Assembly: GCA_030740295.1 (NCBI GenBank)
Contig: JASLXP010001129.1
Location: forward strand, 1 to 30,978
DNA length: 30,978 bases
Reading direction: 5' to 3'
Source of the DNA: Planctomycetota bacterium
GTDB lineage: Bacteria > Planctomycetota > PUPC01 > JACPCR01
In this document: positions 9,501-18,200 of the stretch, piece by piece
Layout: every line of letters begins with the position of its first letter
Numbering within the stretch: position 1 is the stretch's first letter
Translations under genes and position numbers: made by a program
The notes under the pieces: model-generated
The model's database searches: none
Told to the model about the DNA's origin: nothing
The model's input: the letters and a program-made list of their open reading frames with translations, nothing else

Positions 9501-11481
9501 CTCGACTAACATCTATCGACAGATTGGTGGCTTCGTTGGTTTCTTCACGGTCACGTTCCTGCTGCTGTTCTTCTCTCATCCCGCGTTCGCCATTTCAAAG
9601 ACGCCCATGATCATCTTTCTGGGCTTTTCGGTGGTGGTGCTGTCGTCGCTGGTGATCTTCATCATCATGCGCAAATTCGAGGTCGAGCTGAAAGTGCTCC
9701 AGGGAATGACTTCCACTGTGCACGCAGCCGACGTCTCGCGTATCAGCACGGTCATCGCGGCCATGAACATGGGCATCTCCACCATGCGCCGCCGCCCGCT
9801 GCGCACCGCGCTGACGGCCACGACGATTTTGCTGCTCACGTTCACCATCCTCTGTTTCGCTTCGTTTGATCGGCAGCTTGGTATCGTCCGCCTCTTTGCT
9901 AATGCCTCGCCCGTTTACACGGGCGCGTTTGTGCACGAGGTGAATTGGTCGCCGTTGCCCGAAGGCATCCTCGATCTCATTTACGGGCGCTGGGGCAAGT
10001 CTTCTGCAGTCCTGCCGCGCTACTGGTTTGCACCGAAGGAAACGGAAAACCGCCAGCCGATTATCACCAAGCTCGACGGTAAAGACGCGCTCCCATTGCG
10101 CGGCATCCTTGGCATGGACGATCTGGAGCTCAAGCACCGGCCCGACTTTGCGGATTTGCTGGGCAATCCTGAAAGCCTCACTGGCAAGGTCTGGATCACA
10201 GACGCAGTCGGTGACCAGTTCGGGATCAAGCCCGGCGAAAGCCTGCTGATGAACGGCAGAAAGTTTGAGGTCGGCCCGTATATCGATGCGAACAAATTTG
10301 CGTCTCTGCAGGATATGGACGGCAGCAGCATTCTTCCGGTCGACTTCTCTGCCATGGAAGGCGCGATGGGCCAGCAAAGCGAAGATACCCGCGAAGCCCT
10401 GGCCTCCGACAGCCAGCAGAACTGGGCATACCTGGCGACGGATACCGTCTGTGTTGTGTCCAACAGCGACGCCCGAACTCTCGGAGCAAGCCTCCACGGA
10501 GTGAATCTGTATACGAAAGACGTCCGCTCAGCGACGCAACTCGGCGAGGTCCTCGCCATGACACTCGGCCGGCCTGTGAGTGCCACTCGTACTGAGGGCG
10601 TCTACCTGCACGCGTTCGGCAATAAGATGTCGGCCAGCGGTACGGGGGACCTCATTTTCCCAATCATCCTCGGTGGGCTGGTGATTTTCGGTACCATGCT
10701 GGGATCGGTCGCTGACCGTGAAAGAGAGATTTACACGTTCAGCGCCCTCGGCCTCGCGCCCCCTCACGTCGCCAGCCTTTTCTTCTCGGAAGCGATGATC
10801 TATTCCGTCATCGGAGGTCTCGGTGGTTACCTGTTCGCACAGGCGTCGTTGCAGGTGCTGACGTTCCTTGCCGAGTTTGGGCTGGTCAGGGTGCCGGAGG
10901 TCAATTACTCGTCGACCAACGCCATCATTACTCTACTCATTGTCATGGCCACGGTTCTTATCTCTGCCATCTACCCCGCGATGAAAGCATCGAGGAGCGC
11001 TAATCCCGGTCTGCTTCGCTCGTGGCGTCTGCCGCAGCCTGACGGAGATACCTTCGATATCGCATTCCCCTTCACCGTTTCTGATTACGACATCACCGGC
11101 GTGGTCAGCTTCCTGAAAGAACATTTCGATAATCACGGCGACGCCGGCCTGGGCACGTTCATGGCCCGTAGCGCCAAGCTGGCGGAAAGCGATTCCCACA
11201 CCATGGGTCTTGAATCAGAAATCGCGCTCGCGCCCTTCGACCTCGGTGTGACGCAAAGCTTCGCCCTGCGCAGCTCACCCAGCGAAATCCCCGGCATCGA
11301 TGAAGTGAATATCAAATTGACCCGTCTCTCTGGACAGCCGAAAGACTGGCAGCGACTCAACAAAGTCATGCTCGACGACCTGCGTCGCCAGTTCCTCATC
11401 TGGCGTTCCCTGCCGGCGGAGACGATGGAGATCTATCGAGAGAGGACGCTGGTGGAAATGGGGAGGAAGAAAGAAGAGTGA
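6385..11481 (+). CDS. Fusion of a degenerate M28 peptidase-like domain and FtsX-type ABC permease
   Basis: About 1,698 aa from the ATG at 6385. A likelier start may be TTG 6454, preceded by GAAGGTG. The signal peptide core is LLITHYSLLILSLIFAA (about 54-70). Residues 77-365 resemble an M28 aminopeptidase with a PA-like insert (LTGTRENQEAAAYVVERL, then VLLIGANLDSFG, LLAFWDGDSRG and HAGS). The expected metal ligands look lost: Asn304 replaces the His of GAHxD, the DN motif is disrupted near 320-326, and the EE pair is Asp351-Ser352. A charged helical region (about 375-560) and further ectodomain follow. Three membrane segments (about 1018-1096) precede an FtsX-type core with TM at about 1141-1161 and a last block at about 1423-1530 (ADREREIYTFSALGLAPPHV). 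The C-terminus of about 150 residues is cytoplasmic. It probably pairs with the ATPase just upstream. A substrate-binding role for the pseudo-peptidase is inference. Confidence 0.88.
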   Translation: MSNVLNWWAGVVVTPDFISKVPSLRSESQPQSPASGISLSNRFLDYTGRSSRNLLITHYSLLILSLIFAATLHAEPSQFVKDCQALTSGSHRLTGTRENQEAAAYVVERLKGLGIVEHSEETKDSPDRIYVQDFGSSQTFVGRCEIKFDDGKVYKLLPSRPDGIVPPVTPVDGLHAPLVYLGDGTQTDFDRASPRGRIVVLNYNCGAGWLRAFRQGAAAVIFASNGIDRADSPHHTEANANLPRFYYTGEPADLLDKGAGRIFSKVIWNRVYGRNIFAWIQGKDAGKDSIFHQEKEEVLLIGANLDSFGEVPRESPAARGAANCAAVLHLAEHFLENRPRRHILLAFWDGDSRGHAGSVALYRTLYDKKKDNDVYLDLREEYQARETRFLGLLKKIVELENPLTGADISSIGESEEDGSNARRRLLERAKTKAKDFVDHLNVEMLDLRLLREEVKEDSAKAEALDKEVNDLQQSKDEWNLVRRYIAQLRRARRPELESMIAGYVKTNEANKAIAAQRLSDPALLLKRVQNKVSRVIADLEKDIDIRLDELLYEGKALKHDRALQQLLAEKWLTLHISLLLGDTTPRYGLLIGGDSQLYSSQDNPGLYGKIQNSFLDAWEKLKDTETFPANFEENTANGTLNPARLIWAAPFLIHSGEIAGRNGIYNLCIGTSQEAISREGTPSDTLENLKVDVIEGQSKEIAHLLSAVASHEGISLKRTIVPDANYWYPEINSLNRARGPIAMGMLPGSSTPDKPMRGVMIQFYHVYRSGGTKPQLFNPNKIYAFDNFSLLRTNHNGSYGVGPTHRSAWRTRSLAIQFDENGLPIAASDNQTRASIFSRLNMFMCTDGVLAIPPQLAPQDTKILDARTNGTLQDNKSFSRTLDGVCHWYAEKKVNFVKVFGVQSVIGLVTGSENFEEAGKNIEGDGYPTNEAWEMQDSPQRSSVDLWRLNESRLKVMRSREIINGSLEELHGKAEDLMVRAASTDSLVEREALLTSAFLVEQPVYHNTRRTLDDLVHAVLVLLGLCVPFAFALERLLIGSTNIYRQIGGFVGFFTVTFLLLFFSHPAFAISKTPMIIFLGFSVVVLSSLVIFIIMRKFEVELKVLQGMTSTVHAADVSRISTVIAAMNMGISTMRRRPLRTALTATTILLLTFTILCFASFDRQLGIVRLFANASPVYTGAFVHEVNWSPLPEGILDLIYGRWGKSSAVLPRYWFAPKETENRQPIITKLDGKDALPLRGILGMDDLELKHRPDFADLLGNPESLTGKVWITDAVGDQFGIKPGESLLMNGRKFEVGPYIDANKFASLQDMDGSSILPVDFSAMEGAMGQQSEDTREALASDSQQNWAYLATDTVCVVSNSDARTLGASLHGVNLYTKDVRSATQLGEVLAMTLGRPVSATRTEGVYLHAFGNKMSASGTGDLIFPIILGGLVIFGTMLGSVADREREIYTFSALGLAPPHVASLFFSEAMIYSVIGGLGGYLFAQASLQVLTFLAEFGLVRVPEVNYSSTNAIITLLIVMATVLISAIYPAMKASRSANPGLLRSWRLPQPDGDTFDIAFPFTVSDYDITGVVSFLKEHFDNHGDAGLGTFMARSAKLAESDSHTMGLESEIALAPFDLGVTQSFALRSSPSEIPGIDEVNIKLTRLSGQPKDWQRLNKVMLDDLRRQFLIWRSLPAETMEIYRERTLVEMGRKKEE

Positions 11482-11573
11482 ATAAGTATAGAGAATGCTG
11501 GAATGTTGTTGATTTAAGGTTTTCAAAGGGCGTCGCGGAGTCAGCCCGGTACGCCCCGATGCCGCCATCTGAG

Positions 11574-11610
11574 TTACGTATTACGCATTACGAATTACGT
11601 ATTAGTCATC
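11574..11610 (+). repeat. Single heptad array before the second OPT-like gene
   Basis: The 130-bp gap after the fused permease gene ends in an array of TTACGTA/TTACGCA/TTACGAA units that stops just before the ATG at 11612. The orientation is the same as the right ends of elements A1 and B. At the left side of the gap only a decayed possible partner is visible (GAATAAGTATAGAG near 11480-11493). The middle of the gap has GGGCGT (from 11528) pairing with ACGCCC, a 6-bp stem. I regard this as an eroded member of the same element class. Confidence 0.65.
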
Positions 11611-11611
11611 C

Positions 11612-13597
11612 ATGCCTGAAGAACGCGTAGACAAAGAGATTGAAGAATACCGGAGCCTGATGGAAGTCCCGACGGAGTTCATCGACGGCTTTAACTGGAT
11701 GTCGCTCTTTGGCGCGATATTCATTGCCCTGCTCATGGTTCCGGGCGCGATCTATATGGGGTTGCTGGCCGGACACGGCATCGGGCCGGCTGCACAGTGG
11801 GTGACGGTGATCCTGTTTATCGAGGTGGCCCGGCGGGCCCACCGGAATCTCAACAAGTCTGAAATATTTGTGCTTTTCTTTATGGCCGGCGCGGCCATGG
11901 GCGTGCCGTTCCAGGGGCTGCTGTGGCATCAGTTTTTCGCGCGCAGCGATGCGGCCACGGCTTACGGGATTGCTGACGGGTTACCGAGCTGGTATGCGCC
12001 TGCGCCGGAATCGGAATCGTATGCGATTCGCTCCTTTTTCCATGCTGATTGGCTGCCGGTCATAGCCCTCGTCGTTTTCGGCACATTCTTCAGCCAGCTC
12101 AAAAACATAATTCTTGGGTACGGCCTTTACCGGCTGACGAGTGATCTCGAGAAGCTGCCGTTCCCGATGGCGCCGATTGGTGCGATGGGCATCATGGCTC
12201 TCGCAGAAGATGTGGATCAGAAGGATTCAGTAGACAGCGAAGAGCGGTGGCGTTGGCGAGTCTTCTCGATCGGGGGAGCGCTGGGGCTTGCGTTCGGAGC
12301 GGTCTACCTGCTGCTGCCTGTGGTCACCGGCGCCATTACTGGAAATCCGATCGAGATTTTTCCGATCCCCTTCGTGGACTGGACATACAAGACCGAAGAC
12401 TACCTGCCCGCGGTTGCGACTGGTATGGCCTGGGATCTTGGAAATCTTCTGACCGGAATGGTGCTGCCATTCTGGGGTATGGTCGGGAGTTTTTTGGGCC
12501 TCGTTTTCACTTTCATTCTGAATCCCATCCTCTACTCGCAGGAAGTGCTTACCTCCTGGTCGCCGGGCGACGACACCATCGCCACCATGTTCAAAAACAA
12601 TGTGGATTTTTATTTCAGCTTCACAATCGGTATTTCCGTTGCCATCGCTATCGCGGGTTTCTGGCAGGTCATCCGAAACCTTCAGAAGAAACGTTCGGAG
12701 GCCACCAGGTCCGCATCCGTGGCTTTTGAGACGTCCGTGCCGAAGGGCCGCGGCGACATCAAAACGTGGCTGATCTTTCTCTGTTACTTCATCATCACCT
12801 CAGCCTACATCCTCGTTTCCGGTTACCTCATTGAGTGGCATAAGGGCGTGATGATCGTCCTCGTCCTGCTTGGTTTCGTTTACACTCCGCTGATCAGTTA
12901 TGTGACCGCACGTCTCGAAGGCATGGTCGGGCAGGTGGTCGAGATTCCTTACATCAAAGAGGCCAGCCTGATCCTCAGCGGCTACCGGGGTGTCGATTGC
13001 TGGTTCCTTCCGATACCGGTGGCGAGCTTTGGTGAGATGACCGTTTTCTACCGTCAGTGCGAGCTCACCGGCACAAAATTTACCAGCATCTGGAAGACAA
13101 AACTGATCCTCTATCCGATCATCCTGACCAGCGGCATTGTCTTCATGAATCTCATCTGGGGCCTGGCGGAAGTTCCCTCGTCGGTGTACCCATTCGCCCA
13201 GAAGATGTGGCCTCTCAATGCGGCCAACGCATGCATCATGTACTCGGCGACCCTGGGAGAGTACTCCATTTTTGAAGAGGCATTCCGGTGGTCTTATGTG
13301 ATAGCCGGCACGATATTCGGTACGGCCCTCTTTGGTGTCATGAGCTCGCTCGGTGCGCCCATTTTCCTCATCTACGGCGTGGTCAGGGGCCTCGGGCAGA
13401 GCATGCCGCACATCATCATTCCACAGTTCATCGGAGCGCTCCTGGGCAAGTTTTACTTTCAGAAGAAGCTCGGTCTGAAATGGAAGCAATACGTCCCGGT
13501 GGTCTCAGCAGGCTTTGCCTGCGGCATGGGATTGATCACGACTGTAGGAATTGGAATACAGTTTCTGAGCAAAGCGGTCATCCAGTTACCGTTTTAG
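11612..13597 (+). CDS. OPT-superfamily-like multi-pass membrane protein
   Basis: A 661-aa polytopic membrane protein with a charged cytoplasmic N-terminus (MPEERVDKEIEEYRSLMEVP) and about 12-15 hydrophobic segments. Motifs such as IGAMGIMALAEDVDQKDS, WDLGNLLTGMVLPFWGMVG and the Gly-rich final segments resemble oligopeptide-transporter-like proteins found next to DUF6785 proteins. It differs clearly from the 700-aa protein at 1659, so the operon holds two non-identical members of this kind. No Shine-Dalgarno is visible; the ATG follows the heptad array by one or two bases. Its position right after the ABC genes suggests the same transport system. The family call is moderate and the substrate is unknown. 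Confidence 0.75.
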   Translation: MPEERVDKEIEEYRSLMEVPTEFIDGFNWMSLFGAIFIALLMVPGAIYMGLLAGHGIGPAAQWVTVILFIEVARRAHRNLNKSEIFVLFFMAGAAMGVPFQGLLWHQFFARSDAATAYGIADGLPSWYAPAPESESYAIRSFFHADWLPVIALVVFGTFFSQLKNIILGYGLYRLTSDLEKLPFPMAPIGAMGIMALAEDVDQKDSVDSEERWRWRVFSIGGALGLAFGAVYLLLPVVTGAITGNPIEIFPIPFVDWTYKTEDYLPAVATGMAWDLGNLLTGMVLPFWGMVGSFLGLVFTFILNPILYSQEVLTSWSPGDDTIATMFKNNVDFYFSFTIGISVAIAIAGFWQVIRNLQKKRSEATRSASVAFETSVPKGRGDIKTWLIFLCYFIITSAYILVSGYLIEWHKGVMIVLVLLGFVYTPLISYVTARLEGMVGQVVEIPYIKEASLILSGYRGVDCWFLPIPVASFGEMTVFYRQCELTGTKFTSIWKTKLILYPIILTSGIVFMNLIWGLAEVPSSVYPFAQKMWPLNAANACIMYSATLGEYSIFEEAFRWSYVIAGTIFGTALFGVMSSLGAPIFLIYGVVRGLGQSMPHIIIPQFIGALLGKFYFQKKLGLKWKQYVPVVSAGFACGMGLITTVGIGIQFLSKAVIQLPF

Positions 13598-13633
13598 GGT
13601 GAGGGTGGCGGGAGGCCTGATTCTTCGTCGTTG

Positions 13634-13670
13634 TCTTCGTCTTCCTCTGAGATCAAGGATAAGACGAAGA
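13634..13670 (+). terminator. Hairpin after the second OPT-like gene
   Basis: TCTTCGTCTT (13634-13643) and AAGACGAAGA (13661-13670) form a perfect 10-bp stem with a 17-base loop that can extend inside with CCT/AGG. It lies 37 bases after the stop of the OPT-like gene and 83 bases before the DUF1501 start. There is no T-run after it, so it may be a weak terminator, a processing or stability hairpin, or chance. The rest of the 155-bp gap shows no gene or promoter that I can support. Confidence 0.4.
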
Positions 13671-13752
13671 TTGAACTCGAAGATCTGGTATCTCATTTCT
13701 GCGGGGCTAAAATCCCGAGCTCTCATTTTTCGAATAACGCATCGAGTCCACC

Positions 13753-15192
13753 ATGACACCCGAACAGGAATACGTACTGCAAATAAAGCGAAGATCCTTC
13801 CTCGGACAAAGCTCCAGAGGCATCGGCTACATTGCTCTCGCATCACTCCTCAAGCCGGACCTGCTCTCGGCGGCAGACTCGGACAGGCCCGAGCAGTGGA
13901 CAGGCGTCATTAAGAAGATGCATCACCCGCGCAAGATCAAGCGCGTGATTCACCTGTGCATGGCGGGCGGAGCATCTCATCTTGAATCATTCGACTACAA
14001 GCCAAAGCTTGGAGAGATGAACGGCAAGCCGATGCCGAAGTCTTTCACAGAGGGGCAGCCTATTGCCCAACTCCAGGGCCAGAGAAACAAGCTCAAGTGT
14101 CTGGGCCCGACCCATCCGTTCAGCCGCCATGGCAAGAATGGTCAACAGATCTGCGACGCTTTTCCGTATATTCAGGGCGCGGCTGACGACATCTGCATCA
14201 TCAATTCCATGCAGACCGAGGCGATCAATCACGACCCCGCCCACACATTCATAAACACCGGCACCACCATCTCAGGGCGGCCGAGCATGGGAGCATGGGT
14301 TCTCTATGGTCTCGGCAGCGAATCGGAGAATCTGCCGGGCTTCGTTGTTCTGACGTCAGTCGGAGGCGGACAAAGCCAGCCCATTGCATCCCGCCAATGG
14401 CACAGCGGCTTTCTTCCCAGCCGGTTTCAGGGAGTTCATTTCCATTCCAAGGGCGATCCAGTGCTTTACGTCGGCAACCCGAAAGGCGTCACCAGGGGCC
14501 AGCAGCGCGATGTGTTCGATGCGGTGCAGGCCTTGAATCGCCGGCATATGAACCTGGTCGATAACCCGGAAGTGGCCACGCGTATCAGCCAGTATGAGAT
14601 GGCCTTTCGGATGCAGACCAGCATCCCTGAGCTCATGGACATCAAAGACGAGCCGAAGCATGTTCTTGATATGTACGGCACATCGGGAGCGGATGGGACT
14701 TTCGCGGCAAACTGCCTGCTGGCGCGCCGGCTCGCAGAAAGAGGCGTGCGATTCATTCAGCTCTATCACCGCGGGTGGGATCATCACGGCGGCGTCAAGA
14801 ACGGAGTAAGAGTCACCGCAAAACTGGTCGATCGGGGAACAGCCGCACTGATCGGCGACCTCAAACAGCGCGGCATGCTCGAAGACACCCTGATTCTGTG
14901 GGGTGGTGAATTCGGCCGGACTCCGATGGCGCAGGGCTCAGGCCGTGACCATCACATTCGCGGCTTCTCGGTGTTCCTGGCCGGCGGCGGAATACAGGGA
15001 GGCATCACTTACGGTGCAACCGATGACCTGGGCTACCTTGCCGTCAGGGACAATGTCCACGTGCATGATCTTCATGCGACCATGCTGCATCTGCTGGGTA
15101 TCGACCATCTCAAGTTCACCTATAAATTCCAGGGCAGGGATTTTCGCCTGACCGATGTGCACGGACGAGTGGTGAACGAGGTACTTGCGTAG
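13753..15192 (+). CDS. DUF1501 family protein with twin-arginine signal
   Basis: A 479-aa member of the DUF1501 family, abundant in Planctomycetota and relatives and related in fold to the sulfatase/alkaline phosphatase superfamily. The N-terminus has a twin-arginine export motif (KRRSFLGQ, residues 12-19) followed by a hydrophobic stretch. Family motifs include HLCMAGGASHLESFDYKPKL (about 64-83), INHDPAHTFINTG, ERGVRFIQLYHRGWDHH, LWGGEFGRTPM, GRDHH and a C-terminal ATMLHLLGIDH. These proteins usually sit beside a DUF1549/DUF1553 cytochrome-like partner, which is absent here. It follows the OPT-like gene by 155 bp on the same strand, so co-transcription is possible but not certain. Its function is not established. 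Confidence 0.9.
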   Translation: MTPEQEYVLQIKRRSFLGQSSRGIGYIALASLLKPDLLSAADSDRPEQWTGVIKKMHHPRKIKRVIHLCMAGGASHLESFDYKPKLGEMNGKPMPKSFTEGQPIAQLQGQRNKLKCLGPTHPFSRHGKNGQQICDAFPYIQGAADDICIINSMQTEAINHDPAHTFINTGTTISGRPSMGAWVLYGLGSESENLPGFVVLTSVGGGQSQPIASRQWHSGFLPSRFQGVHFHSKGDPVLYVGNPKGVTRGQQRDVFDAVQALNRRHMNLVDNPEVATRISQYEMAFRMQTSIPELMDIKDEPKHVLDMYGTSGADGTFAANCLLARRLAERGVRFIQLYHRGWDHHGGVKNGVRVTAKLVDRGTAALIGDLKQRGMLEDTLILWGGEFGRTPMAQGSGRDHHIRGFSVFLAGGGIQGGITYGATDDLGYLAVRDNVHVHDLHATMLHLLGIDHLKFTYKFQGRDFRLTDVHGRVVNEVLA

Positions 15193-15230
15193 TCTCGTCG
15201 CTCCGCGACGAGAACAGCGGTCGCGGAGCG
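15193..15230. terminator. Two overlapping hairpins between convergent genes
   Basis: TCTCGTCGC (15193-15201) and GCGACGAGA (15205-15213) form a 9-bp stem with a 3-base loop immediately after the DUF1501 stop. CGCTCCGCGAC (15199-15209) and GTCGCGGAGCG (15220-15230) form a perfect 11-bp stem with a 10-base loop. The two share bases and cannot form together. The site lies between genes that converge at 15192 and 15256, as expected for a bidirectional terminator, although no T-run follows. Confidence 0.5.
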
Positions 15231-15255
15231 CCCGCACTACTACGATGTTACCGCA

Positions 15256-18200
15256 CTACCGCCTGAATGGTGCGCGCCCGATCTCTTCGATTCTTTTCTT
15301 CGCCACTTTGGCCTGCTTCGAGCGTGGCATCAGATGAATGAATTTCTTGAAATTCAAGACGGCTGGGTAGAGCTCATCGTTCTTATCCAGCAAGATGGCG
15401 AAATCGTAGATGGCTGCCGCGTAATTGGGCTTTGCTTCGAGCGCCAGGCCGTAATGCTCCAGGCTTTCATCGATGCGACTGCGGCGCTTGAGAAGGCTCG
15501 CCAGGTTGTATTGGGCAAGATGGTTCTGAGCGTCAGCACTGATGACTTCTTTCAGCAGCTTTTCTGCTTCATCATATTCCTTCAGGATATCCAGGCAGAA
15601 ACTCAGATTGATTTTCGATTCCACGTGTTCCGGGCTCATGGCCAGGACATCCCGATATTTCTCAACGGCCTCTTGGTGGCGGCCATTCTCTGAAAGCGCC
15701 AAAGCCACGCTGAACATCGCCGGAATCTCTGCCGGCGCGAGAGCCTCAGCAACGCGAAATTCTTTCAGTGCCAGCGCATACCTGCCCGTCGACATGGCCA
15801 CTTCTCCCATGGTCAGATGTTTCTTCCACGCACCCGGTGATCGGTCGATGGCCGTCTTCAACAGTTCTGCCCTTCTGGTCTGATCGAGTTTCGTGAGCGT
15901 GGCCGATTCGATGACGGCTTTGCTGCCCCCGGCTTTCGCATAAAGCAGGCGTGCATCTTCAGGGTTGGCTTCCAGTCCCTCATCAAACTCGGCTTCAGCG
16001 GCTTCTCTGTCGCCACCCAGTGCGTAGATGAGGCCCTTTATCAAGTGGCGCATGGCGGTGGATGCTTTGATCATTGGTTGCTCTGAGCGGGCGGCTTTCG
16101 AAGGGACTGGCTTTTTAAGCGAGAGGCTCAGAAACTCCAGGGATGCCTTCCTCCTCGCTGCCAACTCTTCTATCTCCGGTTGCCTGAAGAGATCTTTAAG
16201 CAGTCGAGGATCCGGACGCACGCCCTCCTCTGGAAATCTGCTTCGAAGAGCCTGAATCGTGCAGATATGGCTGGTTAGAATTTCCTCAGCATTCCTGAAG
16301 TTCGCGTCCTTCAACTCCGCCAGGAAATCCGGATCTGCGAGCCGCTCCTCTAGTCTGCCCCGCGAAGTTGAAAGATCTCCGCCTCCCATGAAAAGGATCG
16401 AGTCGGGCTGAACAAACGCGACCTTGCCTTCAGGAAATGACTCAGAGAAGTTTTCAATCACATAACGCAGTGCATCGGGCGCGATGCCGCAGGGAACTGC
16501 CAGACAGAACAGGCCGTCCTCCATTAGTTTGTTCTCGATGAGCCCGAGCGTCTGTAAAGAGGCCAGGTCCATTCTTGCCGCAGGACCGGGCGCCCAGTCC
16601 AGGGAGCCGAGGATGAAATCCCAACTTCGTAATTCGGTGCGAAGAAAAGTCCTCAACTGGCCGAATCGGAATTGGAGCGCCTTGCCCTCTGTTCGCTCAT
16701 GGAATCTTGAAAGGCTCTGGACGAGCGATCGCTTCACGCCCTCAGCCGCCGTTGGGAAAGGGAGGAGAAGGTGCACCTGCCTCACCTCCGGATACGCGGG
16801 CAGCGCATCCAGGCATCCCCCTCCACCAATGCCCAGCACGAGGATGTCTTTCGGATCCTTGGCGATCGAAAGGGGTAGATGCGCGAAGCGGCGTTCTGCC
16901 GGGGCCCAGGCGAGGTCTCCGGCCAAATGACCATCAATGGTCCATGAGCGTGCATTGCCTGAAGAGTCTCCAAGCACGGAATATGTGCCTTGAGGCCCTT
17001 CCAGATAATCGATGACGCGCGATTCCGCGGTGTGACTCTTCTGGGGAAATAACGGGGGCTGGAAGACCGCATACCCGACCAGGATGAGCAGAGCCAGGAA
17101 GAAAGTCTTTTTATTTTCCTGGATCAGCACGCCAACACAGGCCGTGGCAAACGCAAGCACAGCCACGCCACTCTGAAGCCCGGTAAAGGAAACGATTGTG
17201 GAGTGCATGATCAGCGCTATGCCCGCGCCCGCGCCAATGGCTGAGAGCATCCCCCCTGTGGCCTGAGACATGGGCCTGCCCCGTTCAAAGGCGTACCCGC
17301 AAAGCAATGGCACGGCAATGCCAAGGCCAACAGCCGGCAGGCCCATAAGCGGGAAGGCGACCCCAAGATACCAGACAAGGTCTTTGGAAAGCTCCGCATG
17401 TTGAGACATCAGCAGTCTTTCGAACATCAGTGTGTGGTACATCGCACTGCAGAGGCCAGCAGCCACCGCGCTTAAGAGTGCGAACCCCAACAGCGCAATG
17501 CCCGGTGCTGCACCAGGATCACTTCTACTTCGAAGGAGGGAAGCACCAAGCCCCCCGAGCCCGATTCCGGCGAGGACGACAGTCATCACCGCGGATGCAG
17601 TGACCGCGCTTTCCTCTAAAGCGTAAAGGACCACGCGTCCAAGGAGCATCAGGCACAGCAGGCCGAAGCCTCCCGCGAGTGCACCATGCAAGAGAACTCG
17701 ATCATTCTCATCATCTTCAGGCGGCTGGCGCTCTGAATTCGCCGGTTCATTTTCTTCACTCTGAGAAAAGCCTGCGGCAGCGATGGCGATGAGGACGGCT
17801 GCGCCTCCTGCACTGGCCGCAGCCCACAGAGGCTGAAAACCGGGCACGAAGAGCAGGCCGATGATGACTCCAGCGGCTGCGCCGACACATACTGAGAACA
17901 CTGCAACACTGACCGCCTGCACCAGGCCTTCCCTCCTGCGCCAGTATTGAATTCCAGCAACCAGCGATGCACAGAAACAGCCGGCCCCCGGCAGCGAAAA
18001 CATGAAGGCCACCCCAAACGAAAAGATGCCCTGCGCAAGGGACTCCGGCGCGAATCCCCTCTGCATCTGCATCAGGCCTTGATCAAAGGTAGTGATCAGG
18101 AAAGGAGGCATCAGTGAAAAAACGCCTGCTCCCATCAGCAGCAGCGCGAACAGCCCGAGGGGACGACGGGACCGGTCTGCGATATTCGAGATCCAGGCCG

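Noticed and set aside
9595..10497. 300-codon open frame on the minus strand
   Set aside because: Antisense to the giant permease fusion, which continues intact through it with clear membrane segments.
12800..13489. 229-codon open frame on the minus strand
   Set aside because: Antisense to the OPT-like gene; Asp/His/Arg-rich and without motifs.
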